DNA from: Orobanche coerulescens
Lineage: Eukaryota > Streptophyta > Magnoliopsida > Lamiales > Orobanchaceae
Assembly: GCA_033398695.1 (NCBI GenBank)
Contig: CM065803.1
Location: 50,087,501 to 50,151,500 of the forward strand
Length of the DNA: 64,000 nt
Reading direction: 5' to 3'
Shown here: one piece after another, positions 20,071 to 30,277 of the stretch
Position numbering within the stretch: the stretch's first letter is position 1
Layout: each line of letters starts with the position of its first letter
Notes under the pieces: model-generated
The model's input: only the letters and a program-made list of their open reading frames with translations
The model's database searches: none
Told to the model about the DNA's origin: nothing
Program-made: the position numbers and the translations under genes

Positions 20071-20330
20071 TATTATTGGAATCATATTTTGGAAAAGATG
20101 AGTTTGGGCCGTGTCCCTAAGTGTTTTCAAAAGACTTGAGAATTCCTTAATTCCAAATGTTTGCAAACTCCCGAGATCGTAAAATATTTTGTATGAGATA
20201 CATGGTTCTATTCCTACCTTTTTAAATAAAACTGTTTTGATTAAGTGAATTATCTCGGGAAATATATTCAAGATTATTATATTCTTGAAGTATGTTGTGT
20301 ATGGCTTGTACTTCTGTTTTATACTTGCAC

Positions 20331-20373
20331 TAGCAAAACAGTGGAGTTTTGCTAACCCCCGAGTATTCGGGGG
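20331..20373 (+). promoter_or_regulatory. Double hairpin in the R/U5 part of the C LTR
   Basis: Stem 1 is a perfect 9 bp TAGCAAAAC/GTTTTGCTA with loop AGTGGA (20331-20354). Stem 2 is 7 bp CCCCCGA/TCGGGGG with loop GTAT (20356-20373). Equivalent pairs occur in LTRs D and LARD. Confidence 0.7.
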
Positions 20374-20769
20374 GTGGATGTCTGTATTGCGTCCAGGTAC
20401 TTGCAGGTTGCTGGGGAGCGAATCACAGGTTCGATACGAAGGATGATGGAACACGACAATACTAATCACATGAAGACCAATTGCAGAGTATTTATTAGAG
20501 TCTTGTTGGTTAACCCTCCAATGGGTTGTTCTCCCATTTTATAGGAGTGTTATTGTATTTTAGCCCCTGCGTGGGTATGTGTTTTGGGAAAGAATATTGT
20601 ATGTAATGTTGTGTGTGTTGAGATAAAGATCAAATTGGTCTGATGGTCCTCCATGTAGCCATGTCGGCATATGATTGATGTATTGTTTTTATATTTAGCT
20701 TGGTAGATCCTCACGGAGAGGGTCTGCGGCGCTGTAATATTCCCGATTGGTTTTGGGGTGTTACAAATA

Positions 20770-20783
20770 TGGTATCGGAGCTT
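20770..20783 (+). other. Primer-binding site of C
   Basis: TGGTATCGGAGCTT lies 4 bp after the LTR. It matches the initiator tRNA-Met site TGGTATCAGAGC except G for A at position 8. Confidence 0.85.
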
Positions 20784-22330
20784 AGGTTGAGGAAACCTAG
20801 GCCGTCGGGTTGAGTTGTGTGTTGTCGGGTCTTGTCTTGTCAGATTTGGTCTGACTGAGTGGTGTCGCGACGCGTCGTCTGAGTTGTCGGTCGTGATTAG
20901 TATCGAGGCGCAACCATCATATTCATGTGATCTGTGGATGTAAGTCTCCCAACTCTGTTGTGTCTCGTGTTATACGAGTTTATGTGATTCTGTGTTATTA
21001 TATGGAGTTTAATTGTGCCTCGTGAATACTTACTCCATACTTTTTTGATTCTCGTATTGTGATGGAATAAAAAGTAGTACCGGTATGTATGTATATAATG
21101 TATACATCTTTGTGTGAAATCGTTTTTACAGGAGTGTTTTTTTGGATTGGTTACTCAATAAAAGTTTATCAATGTGGTAATTTAAACTTCAAATGTTTTG
21201 GGGAAGTCACGTAAATTCTATTTAAAAACATCCTTCGAGGAGGAAAAATGATTTGATTTTCGTATGATGACCTCGAGACCGAAGATTTTGAGAATTCAAC
21301 TACATATATTTTATTTTCATCTTGCATTGAAAATTTTTAAAGTTTGATTTTTAAATGCTCAAACGAGGTCTATCAAAAGTTTACTTGAGACGTGACTTTC
21401 ACCTTCTACTTTTCGGTTTCATGAATTTCGGTTAGAATTTATGTAGTGAGGATGTAAATTGTTGGCATTTGGATTTGTATGTTGCTGTTTATTTTTAACC
21501 TTCGACTTTTGGTATCATTTAGTATATTCTCATGAATGTGTTGCTGGATTAGAATGGCTAGCGCGCGCTAACATGGCATGGCTAGCGCACGCTAAGTCTC
21601 TGTTAGATCATACACTAATTGGTCTGAGCAGGAGCTTAGAAACTACATTCTGGCCGTAAGTCTAACTTTTGCGATTGTTAGGCTGACCGTTTGAGACCGT
21701 AATCTATGTGTGTTGTTCAGGAATAACAATGGTTGTGTGTGGTTATGTGTAATTTGAATTGTGTTCTTGTCCGCTGTGTGCGTAAAGTTCAAAATGACTT
21801 TTTGGTACTTTTACCAAATAGTGTGTGTTTTAAAATGACCTTTCGGGTTCGTAAATTTGAGTTATTTCGTTGACCCTTTTTCCTAACTCTTTTGTCAGGT
21901 GACTTAACGTATATTTTGAAACTATTGAGTTTTCGCGTCTTCGCCTTGTAATTTCAAATGGTATTTTATGACGGTATTTGGTATTTGGAAAATGACTTTT
22001 GGTGAATATTCGGGAAGTATTACCGTCATCGGCCTAGTTGGCATTTTCGAACGTTTTTGAAAATGGTTTTCAACTTGGTGAGTTCCGGCGTGGAACCCGT
22101 ACAGAAAATAATTTTGATATAATGAATGACTTTAATTTCATTGCATTTATAATTCACATAACAGCGGCATTATAAATGAAGATATTTGGGATAATAGTTT
22201 GTATATTGTGCTCTAGCTTGAATTAAATCGTAATATGTATATGATTTAATGGTGTTTGATTAAAGACAGAGATGTGAATATCTTGCTATGTGTTATGATC
22301 TTTCGTTGCCATAGGTTGTTGTTTGTTAGT
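20784..22330 (+). other. Untranslated leader of C
   Basis: It has no coding potential. The first 200 bp match the LARD leader (reverse strand, 54150-54340), including AGGAAACCTAGG-like and GTCGCGACGCGTCGTCTGAG blocks. It carries two palindrome modules of the LTR array type near 21560-21597. Confidence 0.65.
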
Positions 22331-23125
22331 ATGCCGAGGGGCAGAGGTCGTGGTCGTAACCGTGGTGCTGATGGCCACGGGGATCAGATGCGGAATCGAG
22401 AGAATGTCGCTGGGAACGATTTTAGTTTGGGTGTTGCTACTATATTGCAACAAGTAGGGACTCAGATGACTCAGTTGACCCAGGTGGTTCAACGTAGCAT
22501 TGACGTAAGTCAGAACGTCGGTGAAAATCAATGGCTTCATGAGGTAGTTCATATGAATCCTCCTCGATTCGCCGATGCTGCGGATGCATTGGGCTGGGAT
22601 GGTTGGATTTTCCAATTGGGAAAGATTTTCGAGGCTGTCGGATGTCCTGAAGAACGGAAGGTACCTATCGCTCAGTACCTTCTTGACAAAGATGCCACTA
22701 ATTGGTGGGAAGCTATTAAACCTCGTGATCGTGATGTCACGTGGGCGGAGTTCCAAGCATTTATGGAAGCTGAATTCTGTCTGAAACCGATTAGAGAGCA
22801 GAGGATTCGCGAATTCTATTTGGCAGAACCGCAAGATATATCGGTGTCGCAAGCTATCATTGATTATAGTAAAAAACTCAGTTATGTGCGAGATCGGGTG
22901 AGAACCAAGGAAGAGAGGATCCTTCACTTTGACAGACGGATGAAGCCGGATATTCACATGTATATGTCGGGATTCAATTGCACTTCGCTGAGGGACTATC
23001 AAGATCGAGCATTAGCCCGTGAACTAGCTTCATTATCGTCGGAGCGTGTGCCCCAGTCGAAGAAGCAGAGAAAGTCCGATGACCGTGTGGACGGTGCAGG
23101 AGTTGGTGCTTCTAGTTTTCAATGT
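22331..23125 (+). pseudogene. gag of C, truncated
   Basis: It starts at ATG 22331 with MPRGRGRGRNRGADG, a basic start also seen in D (MLRGGHGRGRGRGHR). The gag domain follows (WLHEVVHMNPPRF, GWIFQLGKIFEAVGCPEERKV, WWEAIKPR, FRMKP-like). The frame is open for about 265 residues and then loses similarity after KKQRKSDDRVDG, before the zinc knuckle. The 3' end is a breakpoint. An upstream in-frame ATG at 22256 is less likely as the start because similarity begins at MPRG. Confidence 0.82.
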
Positions 23126-23470
23126 CGTAGCCTTTCCAGTGTGAAGCCCCATCGCTCGATGCATACATTTTTAAACTTATGATTGGCGCGCAGGCACAAT
23201 CTTACATTGTTTATCTAGATATATACAACTGAATCTATGAACTGTTCGCAGAAAAGTTCGTACAACTTAATATTTTAACTTCGTTTTAATACTTGAATTA
23301 ATTCAGCAAATGGATTGAATAACATAATCATACAAACACACAGTAGATTATGAGTTGTAATCTTTCAAGAGAAATATTTTATTGATATTGAGCAAAGATT
23401 ACAGTGTTTTTGCTATGTTACAGCAAATGAGAAAACAGGATAAGAATACATAAATAGGAATATAGGAGGA
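23126..23470. other. Unassigned junction between C and B, with a minus-strand poly(A) signal
   Basis: It matches neither the C gag nor the B LTR. On the minus strand, downstream of the B extra ORF, there is CAATAAAATATTTC (about 23376-23390) in a T-rich setting, as expected for a 3' untranslated end. No 3' LTR of B is recognisable, so B is truncated or its end has been replaced. Confidence 0.45.
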
Positions 23471-23473
23471 AGC

Positions 23474-26400
23474 TTAGCTCCGATAGTCAAAATGCCTCCA
23501 AGGCCTTCTAGGGTCATTATTGGTACCCTTCCACCAGTTCTGATGCGCGTCCTTGTTTCGATTAAGGTATAAAGCTTGACCTTCATAGGACTTATCGAAA
23601 GCTAGGATCCAATCCTCTGGATGGGTAACCAAGTCGCCTTGCTTGTGCTTTGACTTCATTTTCTGCTGTAGCGGGAGCGTCCCTTCATCTAAACTTTTCT
23701 TAAATACCTCTACGGCTTCCTGTACCGTTCTGCAACTAGTAAAATATTTGAGATTCCCTGATAAGAACAACAAAGTATCTTAGCAGTTCATTCTTTCTCC
23801 AGTTTTTGATTTCTTCTGCAGTAGGCTGTCGGTTAGCCAGACGGTTCATAGATTGCGGCTTTCGAACGATGTTCTTCCAAGGAAACTTAGGGCCTGGAAT
23901 TTTGGGCGATCTCCCTGTATCCTAACGTTGGAAAAAGGAGATGATAGACGAGCAATATCAGCTGTGATGCTGTCTTCAAAAGTAGCTAACATTTCCTTCT
24001 CTTGCTCAAGCCTTGTTCTCCTTGCAGCTTCCCTCGCTTATTCCCCCTTTTTGGCGTCGTCAAGTTAGGACACCTTTTCATCAAGACGTTCAAGGATCTG
24101 TATAGCAGCATCCTGTTTTGTCTCAAAACTAGTCATTTTATTTACAAGGGAGGTGAGCACCTGCGACATATCCTGAATCTTTTTGTCATGGGCTCGAAGC
24201 TGGGAACCAGATTCAATGAGAGTTTATGCTGTCTTGGCCTCAGACACACGGAGCTTGGATTTCTCTTCCTTCAGGATCTGCTCCTGACGTTGTTGTAATT
24301 GGCTAAGGGCCTGTTGGAAGACTGAAGGCAGGATTCGGAAGGCTTCTTCTACAGTAGAAACTTCATGCCTCAGACCCGTCATTTCTTCAACGGCTGATTG
24401 GTGTAGCCAGTCGAGTGCTTTTTCAACAGATTTAAGGGCGTTCATGGCGTCCTGTATGAAGACAGTTTGTAGGCCAAGAGCATGCAGTTGCTCTTTTTTC
24501 TCGGCGGATCTTGGAGAGTCTGGCTTGGCGAAATCTTCAACTCCATTTAACCGTCTCAAGTTCACATTGGGACGTGAATTGAGGTGGACATCCTCAGGTA
24601 TTATACCATCTTCGGATTCCAAAATAGTTGAGGGTGCAGGAGCATCAGATGCGGGCTCGGCAACAGGGGTTGTTTTCTCCTGTTTCGAATTAGGTTCTGA
24701 AGACATAGGTACATGAGGGACTGATTCCTCCTACTGTCTCTCATCTTCTGCATGCTCCTGCAGAGGGACTGATTCCTCGTGCGGGATGGCACTGGTCTGG
24801 TCTTCGGTGGCGACAGGCACGGATGCCTGTTCCGGGGCTGGTTGTTCCTCCGCTACAGGAGGGACTGAATCCTAGATGTTCGGAACATTATTTTGGCTAG
24901 AGGTCCCTTAATCTGGCTGGGTTTCCTCACGACTCATTCTCAGACCTGCCTGGGGGGCGTCGTCATCGTTGTCTGAGTCATGATCAGATTTGGGACTGTG
25001 GGGATCAAGGCTAATGGATTTTGCTTTTACTTTATTGCGGGCATCTGCCTTGTCCATCAGGTGGCTGGTGATCAACTCTTTGCAGCACAGGTTGTCTCAT
25101 TAGATCAGGACTTCAACATCTTGGGAGTCCGTCACTTCCAAGACAAACCGTTCTTCTTCGCACCAATCGCTCCAGTTGTACAGAGTGTTGTACGGAGTGA
25201 GCCTGTAGGCTTTCCATTGGACAAAACATTCATATGCTTGCTCTATTTGCACAGAAAGCAAGGTCTTATTGATTATGGTGTCTAGATCCCTAACAGGGGT
25301 TGGTACCCTGATGGGAGAAGGATCCTGAACGGGTGTGGAATCCCGAATAGGAGAAGTGGATATTGGCTCCAAAAGGGCAGCCGACTCGCCAGAGTCTTGT
25401 AAGTTGGCAGATGTCTGAATATCCTTCGTAGCCACCAAAGGCTCGTGATCTACTATCGCGACAGTAGCAGTCATCTCTTCCGCATGGGTTGCGCCCTGGG
25501 GGCTCGATACAGTGGGTTGGGCCGTTGAAGGAGCATCCTTGGAGATTTCTGTAGCTTTAACTTTTGAAAGCCTCCTTAGCTTCCTTTTCGGCTTCTCAAT
25601 AGCAATGGGAGTTTTGCTATGAGATCTTTTTTTCTTCCTTGAAGTTTCCTCGCTCTGGGACTTCGAAGAGACATCCCTTGGATCGGCAGAAAGGGGTAAT
25701 TTTCGGACGAAAGGTCAATTTGCAACCAGAGGTCCTTTGTTGAAAACGGAGGGTCTGATGCCTTCCTATATATATCCGAGAAGTGATCTTCTTTGATTTT
25801 TTGGCTTGCGGAACACCGCATTTCGTCATAATGTAATTCAGAAGCAAACCAAAAGACTTCTTCTGCGAGGCAGGCTTAGAGACTTCTTCCTGGAACCTCT
25901 TGAGAATTATTTGACACCAGTTGACCTTTTCACAGGTCATGATTGCAACCATCATTCTGAACCTTAAATTTGTGTACATCTCGAAAGCAGATGTTCTATT
26001 CTCAATTACACGGCAACATAAATCGTATAAATAAACAAAAGGTAAAGAAAAGAGTTTCTTGTGGCAAGAGGTGTGAACTGTTTCAACCGATGCTGAACCG
26101 GTGAACAACCCATAGTATTCGGTCAAGAGTTCTTGGCACCCAAAGGTCTCAAGATCTTCCATTGTCAGGTTATCAGCAGGAAGCCTGTAGAGATTCTGAA
26201 GTAGCTCTTGGTCAACACGGATCTCGACTACGCGAATGACAGCAGTGATGTCAGCAACATTTCCTCCGTGAGCAAGCGAGAAGAAACGGACAGCAGCATT
26301 GAGGTAGAATTCCTCAACCAGGTGATCATCAAAATGTTCAGCGGTGTCACTTCCAAGGCGATAAAGGCCTTCGTGACGTAGCCTCGTAATGAGGTATTCC

Positions 26401-26525
26401 ATCGATTCGATGTCATCACCTTCGGAACGAACATGTTCAAGCACAATAAATCTAGAAAAGATCCGTCTGTCGATGATGTTGGAGGACTTCTTGAGAGAGA
26501 TGGAAGAGGTCTGAGAAGATGCCAT
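23474..26525 (-). pseudogene. Extra (env-position) ORF of element B
   Basis: It starts at ATG 26525 with MASSQTSSISLKKSSNIIDR and is open for 302 residues. The pattern VEEFYLNAAVRFF, VADITAVIRVVEIRVDQELL and LPADNLTMEDLETFG resembles the putative plant transposon protein domain. After a frameshift near 25800-25650 the frame goes on with a basic stretch and a proline-rich PSPIRVPTPVRD tract, a segment with WKAYRLTPYNTLYNW, an acidic/Q-rich linker, then a coiled-coil tail to about 23474. I see no signal peptide or membrane helix, so an envelope role has no support here. At least three shifts make it a pseudogene. Confidence 0.65.
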
Positions 26526-26657
26526 TGACGATTCTCGAAGAAAAGTAAAGAGGATTCAAAGATAAATGCAGTAAAAACAATGAGGCTTGTAGGTTATATG
26601 CTCAAGGACTCGTTCAATATGCAGAAAGTGTAAAGAGTCTCAAATGGCATTTACAGT

Positions 26658-26669
26658 CCTTTTATAGTG
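26658..26669 (-). promoter_or_regulatory. TATA box of the B extra ORF
   Basis: The minus strand reads CACTATAAAAGGA, about 135 bp upstream of the ATG. It is conserved in element A (14986-14996). Confidence 0.6.
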
Positions 26670-27284
26670 GGCGGCGGCGAAGGGTTTACTGATAATGAAC
26701 GATCGGATTTAAGGTATGGAAACCATTGTTTAAAATGGACGACCACGATGGACTGAGTGTAACCGGTACAACTTATCCATCTAACTTTAAAATAAGAGAG
26801 GGTCCCACTTCTAACTTATCAAATTACCCTTATTGCCCGAAACGGTGGTGTAAAATTAATAAAATAATATGAAACATCGCGGCTTTGAAGATACCAATGT
26901 CCAGATGTCATGTAAATCATTTAATGCAAAAGACTTTTTAATTATAACAGGGCACGTGGACACAAAATCATATTAAAATAAATAACATGATAACTGATTT
27001 CCCATAGTATGTGCTGTATCCGCAAAAATACAGCGTTCCCCCTTAAAAGGTACATACGGGTTTCAATTCCATACATCAACTTTCAGATTAATGCTGTATT
27101 CTTGGGTCGTACTATATTCCCCCTTAATTATTGCACACGTCAGTTGTAGGATAATTCATGTCTCTTTGTTCCTACAGTGCTGTTCTGATAAACTGAGTGT
27201 ACAGATAACTAACGGTGGATACTGTATTCTTGGGTCTTACAACATTCCCCCTAAATTTGCTGAGTAAAAGCATTAAAAACTTAC
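26670..27284 (-). other. Non-coding region with three polypurine tracts
   Basis: Minus-strand tracts are AAGGGGGAA at 27036-27050, TTAAGGGGGAA at 27117-27127 and TTTAGGGGGAA at 27245-27256. Each is followed by related text; two share a GACCCAAGAATACAG block. The first tract after pol is followed by TGTTG, an LTR-like start. No gene is visible. Confidence 0.65.
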
Positions 27285-28285
27285 AGGGAGTTAGGCTGTA
27301 GCAATCCCAATTCTTGTCGAAGCATGGAGAATCTTGCTGTGTCGAGAGATTTGGTAAAGATGTCGGCTAACTGGATATCTGTATGAACTTTTTCCAGTCG
27401 AACATCCTTGTTCTCAACATGATTCCTAATGAAGTGATGCTTCATGTGAATATGCTTGGTGCGCGAATGCTATACAGGGTTGTGCGTGATAGCAATTGCA
27501 CTCGTGCTATCGCACATAATTGGCGTTTCTTTGGCTTCAATTCCATAGTCTGACAGCTGTTGTTGCATCCAAAGGATCTGCATACAGCAACTACCAGCAG
27601 CATAGTATTCTGATTCAGCTGTTGAAAGCGAGTTTGCCAATTGTTTCATGCTAAACCAGGACACAAGTCTAGGTCCAAGAAAGTGACAAGTTCCACTTGT
27701 ACTCTTCATATCTAGATTGCAACCTTCGAGATCCGAGTCGCTGTAGCCAACTAAATTGAATCCGCCTTCTTTAGGATACCACAGTCCTACATCGACTGTT
27801 CCTTTGACGTATCTCAGGATTCGTTTGGCTGTTGCGAAGTGTGATTCTTTAGGTGCTACTTGATATCGCGCACACACTCCTTCAGAAAACTAGATATCGG
27901 GCCTGCTATCCGTTAGGTACAGGAGTGAGCCAATAAGTTTCCTGTAGAGTGATTGATCAACTGGCTTTCCAGCTTCATCAGCACTAATTTGCACGGAAGT
28001 GCTCATGGGGGTTGACGATGATTTGAAAGTATTCATTCCAAACTTGTTGATAAGCTCCTTGCTGTATTTTTCCTGGTTGATGAAAATCCCTGTAGGCAAC
28101 TGCTTTACCTGCAATCTTAGGAAATAACTAAGTTCTCCCATCATACTCATTTCAAATTTACTTTGCATGAGATGAGATAACTTTTGACATAAAGCAAGGT
28201 TAGTTAAACCAAATATTATATCGTCTACATATATTTGAACCATCAGGAGGTCATCACCTTCCTATATTTTGAATAAGGTCTTGTC
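27285..28285 (-). pseudogene. B pol: RT C-terminal half and RNase H
   Basis: It opens just after the F insertion. QIYVDDIIFG holds the intact RT catalytic YVDD; MMGELSYFLRLQVKQ and LYRKLIGSLLYLTDSRPDI follow. RNase H shows VGYSDSDLEG, STSGTCHFLG and STAESEYYAAGSC. In-frame stops lie near 27887 and 27467. After the second, RTKHIHMKHHFIRNHV and LADIFTKSLD mark the pol C-terminus at about 27290. Confidence 0.9.
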
Positions 28286-28290
28286 CACAG
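28286..28290. repeat. Target site duplication CACAG, left of F
   Basis: It is repeated at 37465-37469. Deleting the interval joins the two halves of the B RT. Confidence 0.93.
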
Positions 28291-30263
28291 TGTTGGGAGT
28301 ATGCCCTCGAATGCCACTCAGAGGATGTTGAGTGAGGGCATTATACTTGTAATTATGTAAATCATTAATATAAGGCAATGTATGTCTCTTTATTTACTGG
28401 TAGTTACTGACATTCCTAACTCGTAAATATACATATAGAAACTAGTCCGTGTATTTGAGAGCAAAACGTTCCCCTCCTTATGGGATAAGGGGGTAGGCAC
28501 TGGAAAGGTTTATAGCTCAAATACTTAATCGTTCGCAAGTCGATGAAACTTGACTGGGCGTTAAGTTTATGTGAAGACTTGCATGACGTGTGCTTTGACA
28601 TGGAGAGTGCCTGTCGAACACTAATGGTTAGTGGGAGCACACGTTATAGGTACGCTAATTGGATTAGTATACTCGAACTGACTCACCCTCGATTCGTCAC
28701 ACGGATTTCACTCCGGGATAGTCAATGACGGAATCGAAAGGTTGTGATAGGTATTCGTGAACCTTCGACTTGATGGTTTAGTAGGGATGTGCTTGTGACG
28801 TTAAGATTTTCATTAGAGTAGTTCGACCCTATAAACCGGGAGGTGGGGGTCAACCTCGACGTGCATCTTAACAGGCAAGTAGCAGGTCCTACTAAATACC
28901 AAGATAGAATTCTTTCTCCCGTTAGTGAGCGGGTTATATGTCCTATGCGCTTATTGGCAGATGAGATCGTAAGTCTTTGGCCAAAGCATTGGAGCTAGTT
29001 GTATTGGATACACAAGAGCTCGATGATCTCGATTTGCATTAACGCATGCATAGCATCAAGTACAGATAGGGTTTGACTGACCGTGACCCTATAACTTGAT
29101 CGGGACATTTGAAAGAAGGGTTTATACGATTACTGGTATTCACGACAGAATAGTTCTTGAATGATCACATCATTCGTTCTCAGTTGGGGTACAGTGTAGG
29201 CCGCCAGGCTGGCTAGGTGGTGCTACTACTCTTTGGTTCCTCCCATTGCTGACTGAGACGGACCTACCGAGTCGCGCAGTAGGATTGACGACGGAATGAA
29301 TCGAGCTTAATCTCTCATTATGAATATTGGATATTTGATATCTAATTTGGAACATTGGATGTCTAAATTGATTTATTGTATAAATTAATTTACGGCCTAA
29401 TTAATTAAATAAATTACCGGGTGATTAATTTAATTCATGAATATAATTATTTCTTGGAGAAATTAATTATGTTATTATGTATTTCATATGATTAATCAAT
29501 TGGATTAATTAATCGATATAAATACATCGGAACGGAATCGGAGTTTATCTGTTTGGACTCTCGGGAGTCCGAAACGAACCGAACTTGACGGATTCCTTCT
29601 AGGGGTCGGCCCCACTTTCGATCTCTTCCCTTTAGTCTTTGTCTTGCTTTGGTGGGTGAAGACTAATCACCTTAGAGATTTGATATCTCTTAAAATAAGG
29701 TATAGTTCATTTTGTGGGATTTGGAACAAGAATATAATGAAGACTATTCCTCACTTCTCCAACACACCATCAGCCGTGAGTTACATTTTGAGAGAAAGAA
29801 AATAGTTTTCTCAATTGTCTTCATCTTGTTCTTCATCTTGTTCTTGAGTTTTCTTGGAGAAAATTCAAGATACATTGAGAGATATATATTATACACTTAG
29901 AGTCCAATAATAAAAGGCTTCATCACTTGATTCTAGCCGTAACCTTAGAGGTTAATCGGGTATTGTCATTCCGTTCGTGTCGCCGGCGCGTGGCAAGTAG
30001 AGACGCAGTGCTTTCGGCGTTGGATCGTTCAAGTGCTTGGAGTGCTTTCGGATCGTAGAGAACTCAAGTAAAGCATGGGGAATAGCTCAATAGAAGGATA
30101 CCATTTAATCAACGGACTTCAAGGGTGAGTTTCTTACAACTCTTGTTTTTCATTTATATATTCATATATACGTAGCTCGATCGATCCTCGTAGGGATTCA
30201 GATCGAATTAATTTTCATTTTACCACTTTGTTGGGCCTTTGTTTTAGGTATCGAATCCCAACA
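28291..30263 (+). repeat. 5' LTR of F (1973 bp)
   Basis: It starts TGTTGGGAGTATG and ends GAATCCCAACA. A TATAAATAC box lies at 29517-29525 after an AT-rich stretch of ATTAATTAA-like repeats. Short open stretches within it are not genes. Confidence 0.93.
29517..29525 (+). promoter_or_regulatory. TATA box of F
   Basis: TATAAATAC is conserved in the 3' LTR (36717-36725). Confidence 0.55.
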
Positions 30264-30264
30264 G

Positions 30265-30277
30265 TGGTATCGGAGCG
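30265..30277 (+). other. Primer-binding site of F
   Basis: TGGTATCGGAGCG lies one base after the LTR. It is the G variant of the initiator tRNA-Met site, as in elements C, D and E. Confidence 0.85.

Larger units (their letters stand above)
18177..20765 (+). repeat. 5' LTR of C (about 2.6 kb)
   Basis: It starts TGTAATTACC and ends GGGTGTTACA, followed 4 bp later by a primer site. Contents in order are a palindrome array (18348-18718), a TATA box inside an inverted repeat (18723-18742), tandem modules (19680-20070) and a double hairpin (20331-20373). The R-region stretch is the reverse complement of 49190-49260 in the LARD. Two open stretches here are LTR sequence, not genes. Confidence 0.8.
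18177..23165 (+). mobile_element. C: truncated Ty3/gypsy element (LTR, leader, partial gag)
   Basis: Its 5' LTR (TGTAA...TTACA ends), initiator-Met-like primer site, 1.5 kb leader and gag N-terminal two-thirds lie in order on the plus strand. No pol or 3' LTR is present. Sequence identity is lost between about 23110 and 23185, where material next to element B begins. The LTR and leader are related to those of the LARD at 48834-57095, for which C may represent the coding partner family. Confidence 0.78.

Noticed and set aside
22286..23002. 238-residue minus-strand frame opposite the C gag
   Set aside because: It is a shadow of the gag codons and resembles no family I recognise, whereas the plus strand has clear gag motifs.
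23474..26525. Extra ORF of B as a retroviral-like envelope gene
   Set aside because: No signal peptide, membrane helix or cysteine pattern is visible; only its position after pol suggests it.
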